DNA of 64,000 nt. Source: Scalesia atractyloides. Taxonomy: Eukaryota; Streptophyta; Magnoliopsida; Asterales; Asteraceae. The stretch is from contig CAMTDV010000030.1 of the NCBI GenBank assembly GCA_947069175.1, forward strand, positions 93,615,916 to 93,679,915, written 5' to 3'. Below the pieces are notes generated by a model. That model made no database searches. It saw only the letters and a program-made list of their open reading frames with translations, and had not been told where the DNA came from. How positions within the stretch are numbered: the stretch's first letter is position 1; each line of letters begins with the position of its first letter. The position numbers were made by a program, and so were the translations under genes. Positions 11,464 to 21,197 of the stretch are shown here, piece by piece.

Positions 11464-12554
11464 AGAAATTTGACTTTATGTATGTTTAGGTGAGTTTTGA
11501 AGAACAGAGTTTTTGAGATTGAATTTTATTTCCAAATCCCTTGGGCTTTTGAAGATTTTATGAATATGGAGTTTTTGAGTCATTTGATTGCTTCCGTTGA
11601 TTGCGTCATTGATCTAGTAATCGACTCTAAGCCTATAATCTCTATCACCTCTCTTTCCACTTTCCAAAAATCAAAACCCATTTCACTGCTTCCACGGTTC
11701 CATTCTAGTGAAGACACAATGAACGATTTAACAACTCTAGTTCGCCGCTGTCTCAACCCTTGAAAGCCCTCAAAGCTAATTCACAAAGTCGCTGTCATAT
11801 ATAGTTACACTCTAGTCGACAACCATCATTTAAGAATAGAACGCGATTTAGAGTTTATATGTATTCAATTTCAAGTTTATTTACTTTGTTACTTTGTTGG
11901 ATTTTATGTTTATTTAGTCTCCCCCCCCCCCCCCCCCCCCCCCTCTTTAGAGTTTTATCATATTATAGCCGGCAACCTCATCATAGTTTGTCAACATCCC
12001 TCACCTGGGTATTTAGTATTCGAGTCGGACTTGAACTTCGATCCACATTAGAATTTGGATTCGAATTCAATAATGAATTTCAAATCGGATTCGAATCCAG
12101 TTTTAAAATTTCAAAAAATGAATAATTTAATTCAAGTCAATTATTTTAAGTATTTGAAATTCGGTTCATTAAACACCCTACAATTGTGTTTGAACTATGT
12201 AAGTGATACACATTATTAGAGAAAACTAAATTTTGTATAAGGTCTTCATTTTTAAATGACAAAAATGCACCACTTTTATAAAATATGTAATAAACGACCC
12301 ATTTTACATAAGTGAGGAATTTTGACATAGTATTTCCAACGCCTAAATCTACAATATAACCAGGTGCTACGGTTTATAAAAAAAAAAATTAACTTACATA
12401 CTCATATCACAAGAGTACACGAACACACACACAAAAAAAACATAAACAACATATATATTATTAATTACTAGGCATTCATTGACTGGCTACAACTTTAGAG
12501 AACGTACAACATCATATCATCATAAGTAAATAACAAAAGAAAACTAACCACCTT
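11464..12554. other. intergenic with a 23-bp poly-C run
   Basis: A run of 23 C at 11921-11943 interrupts a chance open frame. GGATTCGAATTC-like words repeat loosely at 12040-12100. The end nearest 12555 should hold the 3' UTR of the minus-strand CML gene. No other gene seen. Confidence 0.5.
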
Positions 12555-13088
12555 TTAGAAAGAACATGTCTCCATGAGCTTAACAAATTCCTCAAAGTCA
12601 ATGACTCCATCCCCATTGACATCAAAACCTTTGATCATATTTCTACATTCCTCCAACTTTGCCATTTCTGTTTGTCCAAGATTGCACAACACTCTTTGCA
12701 ACTCAAACTCATCAATGAACCCATCTGAGTTCACATCAAACACATCAAAAGCTACCTTAACTTCACCCAAACTTGGTTCCTCGTCATCAAACACAGACAA
12801 AACGTCGATACTACCATCATGACCATTGTACGGTTGGATCCCTAGTTGGCCCATGACCATGTTTATCTCCTCAATGGTCATAAACTCTTTGTAGATGGTA
12901 TCTTGTATGAGAGGTGGTGTGGGAGTGGTCCTTAAGTTGTTCCATGAGAGTGAAACATGGGTCACTAGAGAGTGAGCCGAAGCTCGAAGGGATTTCAGCA
13001 TAACTTCACAAGTGTTCATTTTACAAAGTACGATTTTGAAGCGTAATAGTAGAGAAAATGATTTTTTTATCACGGGTGTCACTTCCAT
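12555..13088 (-). CDS. calmodulin-like protein with two C-terminal EF-hands (CML45/46-like)
   Basis: A single uninterrupted frame of 177 residues. Two canonical EF-hand loops are readable: DVNSDGFIDEFE at residues 118-129 and DVNGDGVIDFEE at 156-167. Acidic or Asn ligands occupy positions 1, 3, 5 and 9, and Glu is at position 12, so both should bind calcium. They are 26 residues apart, as in a normal EF-hand pair. The first roughly 110 residues hold no EF-hand; the start is basic and moderately hydrophobic, and TIEEINMVMGQLGI resembles the linker before the pair in CML45/46/47. The role as a calcium sensor is inferred from the family. No intron is needed. A TATA-like AT run lies about 130 bp upstream on the minus strand (13219-13240). 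The start at 13088 is the first in-frame ATG; ATG codons at residues 24 or 30 are alternatives. Confidence 0.88.
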   Translation of the reverse strand: MEVTPVIKKSFSLLLRFKIVLCKMNTCEVMLKSLRASAHSLVTHVSLSWNNLRTTPTPPLIQDTIYKEFMTIEEINMVMGQLGIQPYNGHDGSIDVLSVFDDEEPSLGEVKVAFDVFDVNSDGFIDEFELQRVLCNLGQTEMAKLEECRNMIKGFDVNGDGVIDFEEFVKLMETCSF

Positions 13089-13553
13089 TTAGGATGATGA
13101 AGCGAGTTCAACAAAACCGGACCCTCTTGACCTAGTAAGAAAGAAGAAGTTTAATGCGAATCGGACCCCGGATAATTACTTGATATGGAATGCTTGATGT
13201 CATGGATTGTATGGTTTGTAGGGAGATATATATATATTGTGAGCATATGCTAGGATATTATTGCAATTCGAAATTACAACAATATTTCAAAGAAATTATG
13301 TAGGAAAATGTCGAGATCAACAACTAATGTACCTTGAAAAAAAATCATACAATTAAAGGGTGATGGCGTGTTGCCCGAAATTGTTGATCATAAACCGGTA
13401 TTGACGTTATGTACTCGTTGACTCAAGTCAACACAAAAAACCACTATGTATTTTCTATGAAGTTAATTGACCTAAACCTTACCATACACACTACCTTAGC
13501 TTGTGAGTTGGTTTTAAGGATATATAAAACAGTGAATTTAGATAATAATTATT

Positions 13554-14090
13554 ATAAGGGGATTGGGTCTGTAATAATTAATACAACTAGACGTCATTGG
13601 TTATTACAAGTTCACTTTTGAATATTCCCCATGTCAGTCTCACATTTTACTTATTTTTCCTCCACAAGTCCTCAGTTAAAAAAATTAACGGAGTTAAGTT
13701 TCCTTTTTGAATCACAAGTTGACGTTTTAGGGCTTTTGATCAGAACGAGGATACGAGTCTAATGATGTAAAACTTACCTTGAAATTGCGCTCCAAACGAC
13801 GAAAAGCTTCAATTCGGGTGTTTAAACTTCCAAGTAACAAAAATCAAGTCGTTTGGAGCACCGTTTCGAGGTAAGTTTTACATCAATAGAATCATATCCT
13901 TGTTCTGATCAAAAGCCCTAATACGTAAGTTTGTAATTAGAAAAAAAAATTAACTCCAATAAGTTTTTTAACTGAGAACCGATAGAGGGAAAATATGTGA
14001 AAGATGGGAATGGCATGGAGAATATTAATAAATGAGACTGACAATGGCGAATGACATCTAGTTGAGATTATTACAGGTAATTCCCCTTAT
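13554..14090. mobile_element. 540-bp foldback (long-TIR) element
   Basis: The left end ATAAGGGGATTGGGTCTGTA and the reverse complement of the right end (ATAAGGGGAATTACCTGTAA) match. The match continues inward through ACTAGACGTCATTG, GTCAGTCTCA, the CCTCAGTTAAAAAA block and AGGGCTTTTGATCAGAAC, so most of the element pairs with itself. No coding sequence. The target duplication is not clear. Confidence 0.78.
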
Positions 14091-14163
14091 TGTAAATAGG
14101 TGAACCTTTGATTTTTATCCAATAATACGTTGAGAATTGAGAATCATGATAATAACATAATGC

Positions 14164-14251
14164 ATTTGTACGTATTATTTTGTTTCATATTATTTAGAGA
14201 TTCTAGTATTTGTACGTATTATTTTGTTTCATATTATTTAGAGATTCTAGT
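14164..14251. repeat. 44-bp tandem duplication
   Basis: The unit beginning ATTTGTACGTATTATTTTGT occurs at 14164 and 14208, identical over essentially its full length. Confidence 0.9.
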
Positions 14252-15416
14252 TTTAATATATTTCGTCAGTAAAAATACAAGGGTGTAACCTAAACAAGTC
14301 GTTTAGCTTGTTAACTATTCAAGATCAGCTTAATCGAACTTGCACTGTCTAGAGTGGAACTTTAGCCTCATCATATTAAACAAGCTGATCTTCTCGCAAA
14401 CTACTAAAAATTAGCTCCATCGAACTTACAAGTATCTCGAGGAAACTTTAGTACTTTTTTGGCAATTACTTTTGAAGAAATTTAATATGAGTTTCTAACT
14501 ATTTTATGGTATTCGATGTGTGTTTCTTGGTGACCAGCTTTTTCCCTTTTTCACTTCAGTTACACCAACTATTATTCTGTTCAGATTTCTTTTAGACTTA
14601 AAAAAAGGGAACGATATATTGGTATAGATTCTAAACCTTAATATTTTTTGAAGTTAAAAAAAAAACTAGAGATGTGAAACAGTCAAGCTGAGCGTGAGTT
14701 CATATCGGTTCAAGCTCGGCTCGTTTAACTTTGATAAAGTTTAGGCTTGAGCTCGGCTCGTTTAGATTTCTACTTCTAATGTTCGAATTTGGCTCGTGAG
14801 TAGTTTTTCAATCTCTAGCTCGGCCCATTATTACTTATTATTAAATTCATTCTTTATTAATTTTTTTATAATTATTGACATATATATTTATAATTCTAAT
14901 TTTATATAGTTTTAATATATCAATATATATTATTTAATTATTTAGTTTTAATATATCAATATATATTATTTAAATAAAAACATATAATAAAAAGGCCGTT
15001 AGGCTCTCGAGTTCGTTTATTAAAATGATCCTCAATAAAGCGCTCGTTTAAGCTCAATTTAATTCGAGTTTTTAGCAAGTCGATGTTGTGTTGTTCATGA
15101 GCTACTTGGCATTATCTTAAAAACATGTTTCTCTTCATTTATGTATTGATTGTTTATTTAGTTTAAACCCAAACCCAAACGAGTTAAAGCTAAAAACATA
15201 TCATTATACTTATGAATGCATCAAAATTTATAAAGTTTCTAAATGCTTAATTGCAAGTTTAAGAACCTTTGATGAACAAACTCTTAATTTCTCCATTCTA
15301 CCTAAAAATTCTTAAAAATCAAAATCAACCACCTAAAAACTATACCAATATGTTCTCATAAATCATGTGATGATTCTTCATTCAAATTCTCTTCTTCACT
15401 TTTTTATATTATATCA
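14252..15416. other. intergenic with a decayed repeat
   Basis: Around 14665-15105, AAGCTCGGCTCGTTT words appear at both ends in opposite sense around a very AT-rich centre. This resembles the hAT foldback at 26553-27003 but is too eroded to bound. No gene seen. Confidence 0.4.
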
Positions 15417-15605
15417 CTAATGCCAATATAACCTATCTTTCTTTTCTTCTCCCACTTTCATCCAAAATATGCTCTCCAAATCATCTTCAACCATATAATG
15501 CCTACAAACAGGACAAGACCAATTAACTTTCAACCATCTTATCACACAATCGCAATGAAACTTATGCTGATATGGCTCATCTTTGCCACTTCCATTCCAC
15601 CAAAC
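15417..15605 (-). pseudogene. C-terminal fragment of a RING-H2 finger protein
   Basis: On the minus strand a short frame reads HKFHCDCVIRWL followed by CPVCRHYM, the second half of a RING-H2 finger of the type found in E3 ubiquitin ligases. Two in-frame stops lie just upstream and no first half (CxxC) is present. The third zinc ligand, normally Cys in PCxHxFH, is Tyr (PYQHKFH). The frame ends at a TAG at 15417. It is best read as a broken fragment. A distant upstream exon cannot be excluded, but the lost ligand argues against function. Confidence 0.7.
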
Positions 15606-16744
15606 TTATCACACCCCCTTCCCCTAACCATTCAATCTCGTCCGTCAATAGTTCGAAACCTAGACGACAAGGCGGACGAGGGGTAGCGATGGTGGTGGTG
15701 AGGTGGATTGATTTGGAGGTGACGACTGACGAGGTCCAGTAGAGCGGACTAGTTTAGAAGGGTTGTGGGTGGGGCCCTATGGTTGTGTTTTTTAATAATA
15801 ATAAAACACATTTTTTTTGTTTATTAAAGATAATTATTATGTTTTTTTAATAAAAAAATAATATATAAAACAAATTACATAAAACTTACAGAAACCTAAT
15901 TAAACTGTTACACAAAACAAATTAAAATATTACACACATCCAATTTTAATATCACGCAAACCTAATTAAACTACTACATAAACCTATTTAAACATACAAT
16001 AATAATTTTATAATTAAACACATAAAGACCTAATACATCCCATCCCAACCAAATAGGCCAGTCTCTAGAGATGACAAGCTACGATGTTATCCTTACCGTC
16101 GGACCTAGCGTCTCGATTACCGGTGATATGTATTCCTTGTCCGGGTCGGTTTCGTACCCTTCATCCCAGCTAGGTACAACTTGTGTTGGACGAGCCTTTG
16201 TGGGTGGCGGGTTTGTATTGAAGTTTGTTTGACCCTCCCGTAGCCGTAGACGATCAAATTAGAGTTGAGCCATGGTCTGGTCATACACCATGTTTGCCTC
16301 CTCATTTGTGATCCCATCCCAAACATCATCCTTTAGAGGTGAAGGAAAAAAATGTCGAGCAGGGTAGACTGCTGCAGGTTAAGGGTTAAAAAGATAAGGA
16401 TTTAGACGGGGTGATCGTCGTTGCCTTGCTGCAGGTAGAGGGTAAAGTTTTGCTGGTGGAGGGTAAATTGCTACTGTTGAAAGGTAGACTGCTACAGGGG
16501 CGAACGGTTTGATGGATCATGGTTAGAACGTCAACGAGACAATCGCCTGAGGTTCGACGGTCCGGCTGCACTACTTGGATTAGAACCACCACCCGTATCT
16601 TTGAATTTTTATTTGCAGTGAATTGTGAAATAAGAGATGCAAATGTCGGATGTAAAATGAAATGTTGTATTTATTACCGTCTAAAAACATAACTGTTGGA
16701 ACATTAATCCTTTGAAAAATAGCTGTTGGAACAGTAACCGTTTG
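15606..16744. other. decayed minus-strand ORF remnant, unidentified
   Basis: Short minus-strand frames at 16117-16592 can be linked only through stops and shifts. One piece reads like DDVWDGITNEEANMVYD. I do not recognise the family; a transposon ORF1-like protein is a guess. The adjoining repeats (CTGTTGGAAC twice near 16690-16735) suggest transposon DNA. Confidence 0.3.
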
Positions 16745-17852
16745 AAAAAACTTTTTATAGTACACCATGAAACTTGTGTTTCCTTGCAACTAGTCACCTC
16801 ATGGTTTCAATTTTGTTAAACTGGTGTTTATTGTTTGTGAAAATACCAACATACCCTTTGGATTGCATATGAAAAGACCGATATGCCCCTTTCTCTTTTG
16901 CAGCATGTAATCCCCTTTTACTTTGAATTTCCCACCAAAACCAGTTTTGACTGTTTAAAGTCAACTGCAATATGATTTCAATACATGATCCGAATGTCGG
17001 CTACAAATAAGCAAACCCTGAACCATTCAAATGGCTAAATCGAATGTTCTTATATCACAATAATCATCTCAATCATTCTAATCGACGTATAATCCTACCC
17101 AACCCAATCCACCCCAGTCCAATTTCATGACCCAACCCTTAATCTATCTTACTTTATGAACCCAACCCAACCTAGTTTCCTAAACGAACTCGTCTTCCTG
17201 AACCCAACCCAATTTCCTGAACCCACCCTACTTCCTACACCCAATCCATCCCTTAATCCAATCTACTGTTCACGAACCCGACACAACCCTAAATTAGTTG
17301 TCGATTAACCCAAACCAACCATTAATCCAATCCTAGTCAATCGAACTAAACAACTACATTATATAAACCGGTGAACTTTCAAACGTTTACCACAATTCCT
17401 ACGCAAACATCTACTGAAATTGAAGCAAGCACATTATTAATGAATGAAATTATAGACCTTGCTAGACAAAAATGACGACCGAAAGAGATACGCAACGTAA
17501 GGCATTGTAAGTGGGTGATGATCGGTGCAAGTTTGGCCGAAGAAATTGGAGATCGGAGATCGGAGATCGGAGATGAAGAGCCCGCTACTTTATCTTGGAG
17601 AGCAAGTTGGGGGAGACTAAGTGTGAGTGTGTTTGGTTGGAGGAGGTTTAGGGTTTTGTTAGTGTGGATTGTGAAAAGATGACATTACCTTTAGTGACGT
17701 CACACCTAGTTAACATAATATTCCATTTTCTAAACCACGTGGTGACTAATTGGAAGGAAATACAAGTTTTATGGCTCAGTATAAAAAGTTTTTAAAATAG
17801 GGAAGCAAAATGAAAAGTGACCCAAACCATAGAAAATAAATTGTAGTTTACT
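16745..17852. mobile_element. MULE-type long-TIR element, left end truncated
   Basis: About 70 bp at 16745-16815 (AAAAAACTTTTTATAGTACA through CAACTAGTCACCTCATGG) matches the reverse complement of 17735-17815. The right arm continues outward to TAGTTTACTC at 17852, the terminal word shared with the element at 5861. The matching outer left end is missing. The interior holds a degenerate run of AACCCAACCC / TTCCTGAACC words (about 17090-17340) and four tandem GGAGATC units (17545-17572). No protein recognised. Confidence 0.6.
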
Positions 17853-18269
17853 CTTATTATTATTACTATTTATTTATTTATTTATTTTTATGTATATAAT
17901 TGATTCTTTGTAAGTTGTGATGATGAAAATTGTGGTGAGAATGAGGATTGGATGATGTTAAAGATGGATTTGGAGATTGTTTACAAGGATGGGTACATTG
18001 TGGGAAATGGGTGTTTTGCTAATGTACGCTAGACGGTTGGGGTACTGTGCGCTGTCGTTTTTTTCTTTTTGGATGGATAAACAATATTAATTACTGGGGA
18101 ATAAGGTGATTGAGTGTGATGGGTTAACGAGGTTCAATGATCTAGATTACAACATAATTAGCTTTAACAAAGATTTGAATAGTACATAAATTTTAATATT
18201 ATAATGATAATTTGATCAGATTTAATTAAGTAGATAAATATATATTGTTTAATGAAAGAAAATAATTAA

Positions 18270-18530
18270 TATATTCTTTAGAGGAAAGTTAATTTGTTTG
18301 GGAGGAGACACCTCATGGTCTTTCAATGTGAAGGTTATGGGTAGAGTCTCACTTGGTGCAATATTTTCTAGGCGTGTCAGCGGTTTTACCACATTTGGCC
18401 CTTGGGTGGTGGTTTCCATTAGAATGGTAGGCGGGACTGGTCACCTACGTTGTCTGTGTTCGCAGAACATGGGTAACCTTTCACCATGAGTTTACCCAGA
18501 TGACTAGGCTTGCATGGTATTTATTGGTCT
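18270..18530 (+). repeat. dispersed SINE-like repeat, copy 1
   Basis: A diverged copy of the same sequence lies at 42868-43131. Shared words include CTCATGGTCTTT/CTATGGTCTTCT, TCAGCGGTTTTACCACA/TCAGAGGTTTTATCATA, GTAGGCGGGACTGGTCACC/GTAGGTGGACCTGATCACC and TATTTATTGGTCTTTC. The head of the second copy (CTTACTCAATTGGTTTGAGAG) looks like a tRNA-type A box. The open frame at 18298-18489 is part of this repeat, not a gene. Flanking 17853-18270 shows nothing. Confidence 0.55.
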
Positions 18531-18800
18531 TTCGCAATCCCTTATTAGATTGGATACTAAACATTTTTTTTAGAGGTGTCAAGTTCGAATGATAAAATAC
18601 AAAAAGGAAAATCTTTCTGTAAAAATAAATTTTCTACTCCTAATTGGCCCAACCATTAATCTCTACTCGTAAAAGACAGACAAATCCAAATAGTTATTGT
18701 TCAGTCATATGAATTCCAACGAGAAGTCTGGTTCTTGGTACAATCAATTTGATTAACTACTTTAATCCGGTTTTAACAACATTACAAAATACTCCAAGTT

Positions 18801-18939
18801 TGAAAAAAGTTAATTCTTGACACAAACTCTCTACGTTATGAGTATAAAAGGTAAAGGAGACAAGTCTGAAAAAAGTTAATTCTTGACACAAACTCTCTAC
18901 GTTATGAGTATAATCGGTCTACGTTATGAGTATAATCGG
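18801..18939. repeat. 66-bp and 22-bp tandem duplications
   Basis: TGAAAAAAGTTAATTCTTGA through ACGTTATGAGTATA occurs at 18801 and 18867. TCTACGTTATGAGTATAATC then repeats directly at 18896 and 18918. A step-wise slippage or replication history is inferred. Confidence 0.85.
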
Positions 18940-19098
18940 TCAAGGAGATCCTAGATGTCCCAAGATAAATACCTAGTATATCCCACTCAACAAAGTACTT
19001 TAGTCATACACTTTGGCAACTCTATGATTTATTTGGAAGATACGGAACAATAAACCTATTAACAATAGAGGCAAATGTCTGAACAAGATATTTGAGGT

Positions 19099-19291
19099 CA
19101 TTGGCGTAGCTCAAGGGGGCCGGGGGCGCCGACCCCCCAAACTTTTCGCTCAGCAGTGCCCTGTATGTAGTTTTCGTATAGAATTTTTTAGGTAGATATG
19201 TTTTTGACCCCCCGGTTTTATAATTTTTAAGGTATAATTTTAGGTCCGGTGACTTCCGACCCCCGGACAGAAATCTCAAGCTCCGCCACTG
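19099..19291. mobile_element. hAT-type MITE
   Basis: The ends CATTGGCGTAGCTCAAGG and (reverse complement) CAGTGGCGGAGCTTGAGA match. A perfect 8-bp duplication TTTGAGGT flanks it at 19091-19098 and 19292-19299. It shares its body with 28461-28645 (GGGGGCC near the left end, then TATGTAGTTTT and GACCCCC words). Confidence 0.92.
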
Positions 19292-19492
19292 TTTGAGGTG
19301 ATTTAAGTCAAGCACATATCTTTAGATAAAAAAAAAAAACAAGGCAAAAATGCCTCTCTTAGATCAGAATTCCTTATGTAACTATACTTTCTAAAAATGT
19401 ATTCTATGTCCTAGTTACTATCTTCATTTATAAATTTTCAACCGTTTAAACAAACATAATACACCCAAGTTCTATATATTACTCCCCTCGTG

Positions 19493-19731
19493 CCTATGGC
19501 TTTATAGCCTAGTAGCATTTTGTGGGGTGGGATAAAGCTTTGAGACCAATAGGTCTTGGGTTCGGACGTTCGGTTCCTACATGGGGTTTTTTTCCCATAT
19601 TTGTTAGGTTTCCTCCTGAATTGGTGTATAGGCATTATACTTAGTGAAGATGGATATGATCAGATAGTTCCGCTAGTGACATGATAATACTCTAGTGGTC
19701 TGTCAGTTATCCAAATTTGTGCTTAAAAAAA
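19493..19731 (+). mobile_element. SINE with poly-A tail
   Basis: A 239-bp insertion ends in A8 and is flanked by a 15-bp direct repeat, ATTACTCCCCTCGTG (19478-19492 and 19732-19746). This is the hallmark of LINE-mobilised retroposition. The head has pol III-like boxes (TAGCCTAGTAGC, then GGGTTCGGACG). An inverted, more diverged copy is at 20853-21067. Confidence 0.88.
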
Positions 19732-19837
19732 ATTACTCCCCTCGTGACAACAAACTAAAAGGATTAAATTCCGTTACATACAACATGAGGGCAAAAACTG
19801 AAACTTTTGAAAAGATGGAGGGCTATAACAGCCGACG

Positions 19838-20019
19838 GTTATATACCCAGACAATAACCGCAACACAAAATTTAAATCCACGGTTACACCCAACCAACCA
19901 TAACCACATTCAACCTTAAAAAATCTCCAAACAAACCAACCATAACCACATTCAACCTTAAAAAATCTCCAAACATCATCCCATTCTCCCCAACCTTAAA
20001 CTCTCCAAACTCAACCAAA
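19838..20019 (+). promoter_or_regulatory. promoter / 5' leader of the DMP gene with a 42-bp tandem repeat
   Basis: A TATA-like GTTATATACC lies at about 19838-19847. A 42-bp unit (CCAACCATAACCACATTCAA ...) is repeated directly at 19894 and 19936, ending about 40 bp before the ATG. The leader is C/A-rich, as in many plant 5' UTRs. Confidence 0.45.
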
Positions 20020-20675
20020 ATGGAACCATCACCATCATACGACGAAACCGAAACCGGCATCCGAATCTACACCCCATCCCCCCAAACCCACCACGACCCA
20101 CCACCACAAACCACCACACCAATCCACCGCAAACGCTTCCAAAAAACCATCTCAAAAAGCGTCCAAAAAACCCTGTCAAAAACCTCATTACTCGTCAACT
20201 TCCTCCCAACCGGTACTCTACTAACATTCGAAATGGTTTTACCATCAATCTACGGCAAAGGCCACTGCACAACAGTCGCCACCCTCATGATCGACCTCTT
20301 ACTCGCCATTTGCACGTTTTCTTGCTTTTTCTTTCACTTCACTGATAGTTTTCACGGGCCCGATGGTAAGATATACTACGGGTTCGTGACGCCTTCCGGG
20401 TTGAAGGTGTTTAAGCCGACTAGGGAGATTGAGGTGCCGAAGAGAAGAGGTATAAGAGTGGGTTTACAGATTATGTGCACGCGTTGATGTCGTCTATGGT
20501 GTTTATGGCGATCGCGTTATCGGATCATAGGATTACGGATTGTTTGTTTCCTGGGCATGGGAAGGAGATGGATGAAGTGATGCAAAGTTTTCCGTTGATG
20601 GTTGGGATTGTGTGTAGTGGGTTGTTTCTTATGTTTCCTAATACCCGGTATGGGATTGGGTGTTTGTCGGCTTGA
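20020..20675 (+). CDS. DUF679 membrane protein, DMP8/DMP9-like, with one internal frameshift
   Basis: Two overlapping frames make one DMP protein of about 217 residues. Frame one (from ATG 20020) gives an N-terminal tail with TGIRIYTPSP, then SKTSLLVNFLPTGTLLTFEM, LPSIYGKGHC, a hydrophobic segment ending CFFFHFTDSF, and DGKIYYGFVTPSGLKVF. Within about 20440-20450 the reading must shift by one base to continue as YKSGFTDYVHALMSSMVFMAIALSDHR, LFPGHGKEMDEVMQSFPLMVGIVCSGLF and NTRYGIG before the stop at 20675. Without the shift the protein ends early near 20487. The family has four membrane segments and no introns, as here. The SKTS..VNFLPTGTLL..FEMVLPSIY and FFHFTDSF..DGKIYYGFVTP wording is closest to DMP8/DMP9, sperm membrane proteins needed for gamete fusion. 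Whether the indel is real or an assembly error cannot be told from one sequence. Confidence 0.88.
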
Positions 20676-20852
20676 TGGTTGTTGTTGTGATTTTGTGTTG
20701 TGAATGCTTGATCTATTTATGTTTTTTTGTTTGTTAATGTTGTGATTTTGGATTTTCAAATGGTGTTTGTTGTAAGTTATTTATAGATATTTTCATGATT
20801 TGGTGTTACGTTCTTGGAGATGGGGTTTATGGAATAATTCGGTAGTTAACAT
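20676..20852. other. 3' flank of the DMP gene
   Basis: T/G-rich sequence expected to hold the 3' UTR. No clear AATAAA; nothing else seen. Confidence 0.4.
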
Positions 20853-21067
20853 GTTTTTTTAACGCAAAATTTGGATCACGGAGGGATCACTGGAGTATCA
20901 TCGTGCCATCATCGGAACCACCCGATCATATCCTTTTCTTGTAGGCATAATGGCTATACACCAATTCAGGAGAAAACCCAATAAATATGAGAAAAACCCC
21001 CTTGTGGGAATCAATCCCAAAACCTATTGGTCCCAAAGTCTTATCTCAACGCCAAGATGCCACTATT
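20853..21067 (-). mobile_element. SINE, inverted copy
   Basis: The reverse complement matches the SINE at 19493-19731 through AGTGGCATCTTG, GACCAATAGGTTTTGGGATT (B-box region), CTCCTGAATTGGTGTATAG and the 3' CGATGATACTCCAGTGATCC, ending in an A7 tail (T7 on the plus strand at about 20853). No clear target duplication, so it is probably older. It mirrors the other copy on the opposite side of the DMP gene. Confidence 0.78.
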
Positions 21068-21197
21068 AGAGGTACAAAAATAAACTGGGTCGAGATCTGA
21101 AACCGGTTTGTAAACTAGTCCAAGACGACAGAGAAAACGGTTTGAGTGAAACTAGTCCCTACCTGATCTAATCCGCCAGTTTGAAATTGATTGTGAA

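Noticed and set aside
11859..12125. 88-codon plus-strand frame with a run of Pro
   Set aside because: The Pro run is the 23-bp poly-C; no other protein-like feature.
15498..15686. 62-codon plus-strand frame that looks like a secreted peptide
   Set aside because: It is antisense to the RING-H2 fragment, whose HKFHCDC and CPVCR motifs show the real coding strand.
18298..18489. 63-codon plus-strand frame
   Set aside because: Lies within a dispersed repeat whose second copy (42868-43131) does not keep the frame open.
20517..20759. Minus-strand frame opposite the DMP 3' end
   Set aside because: Shadow of the conserved plus-strand DMP codons.
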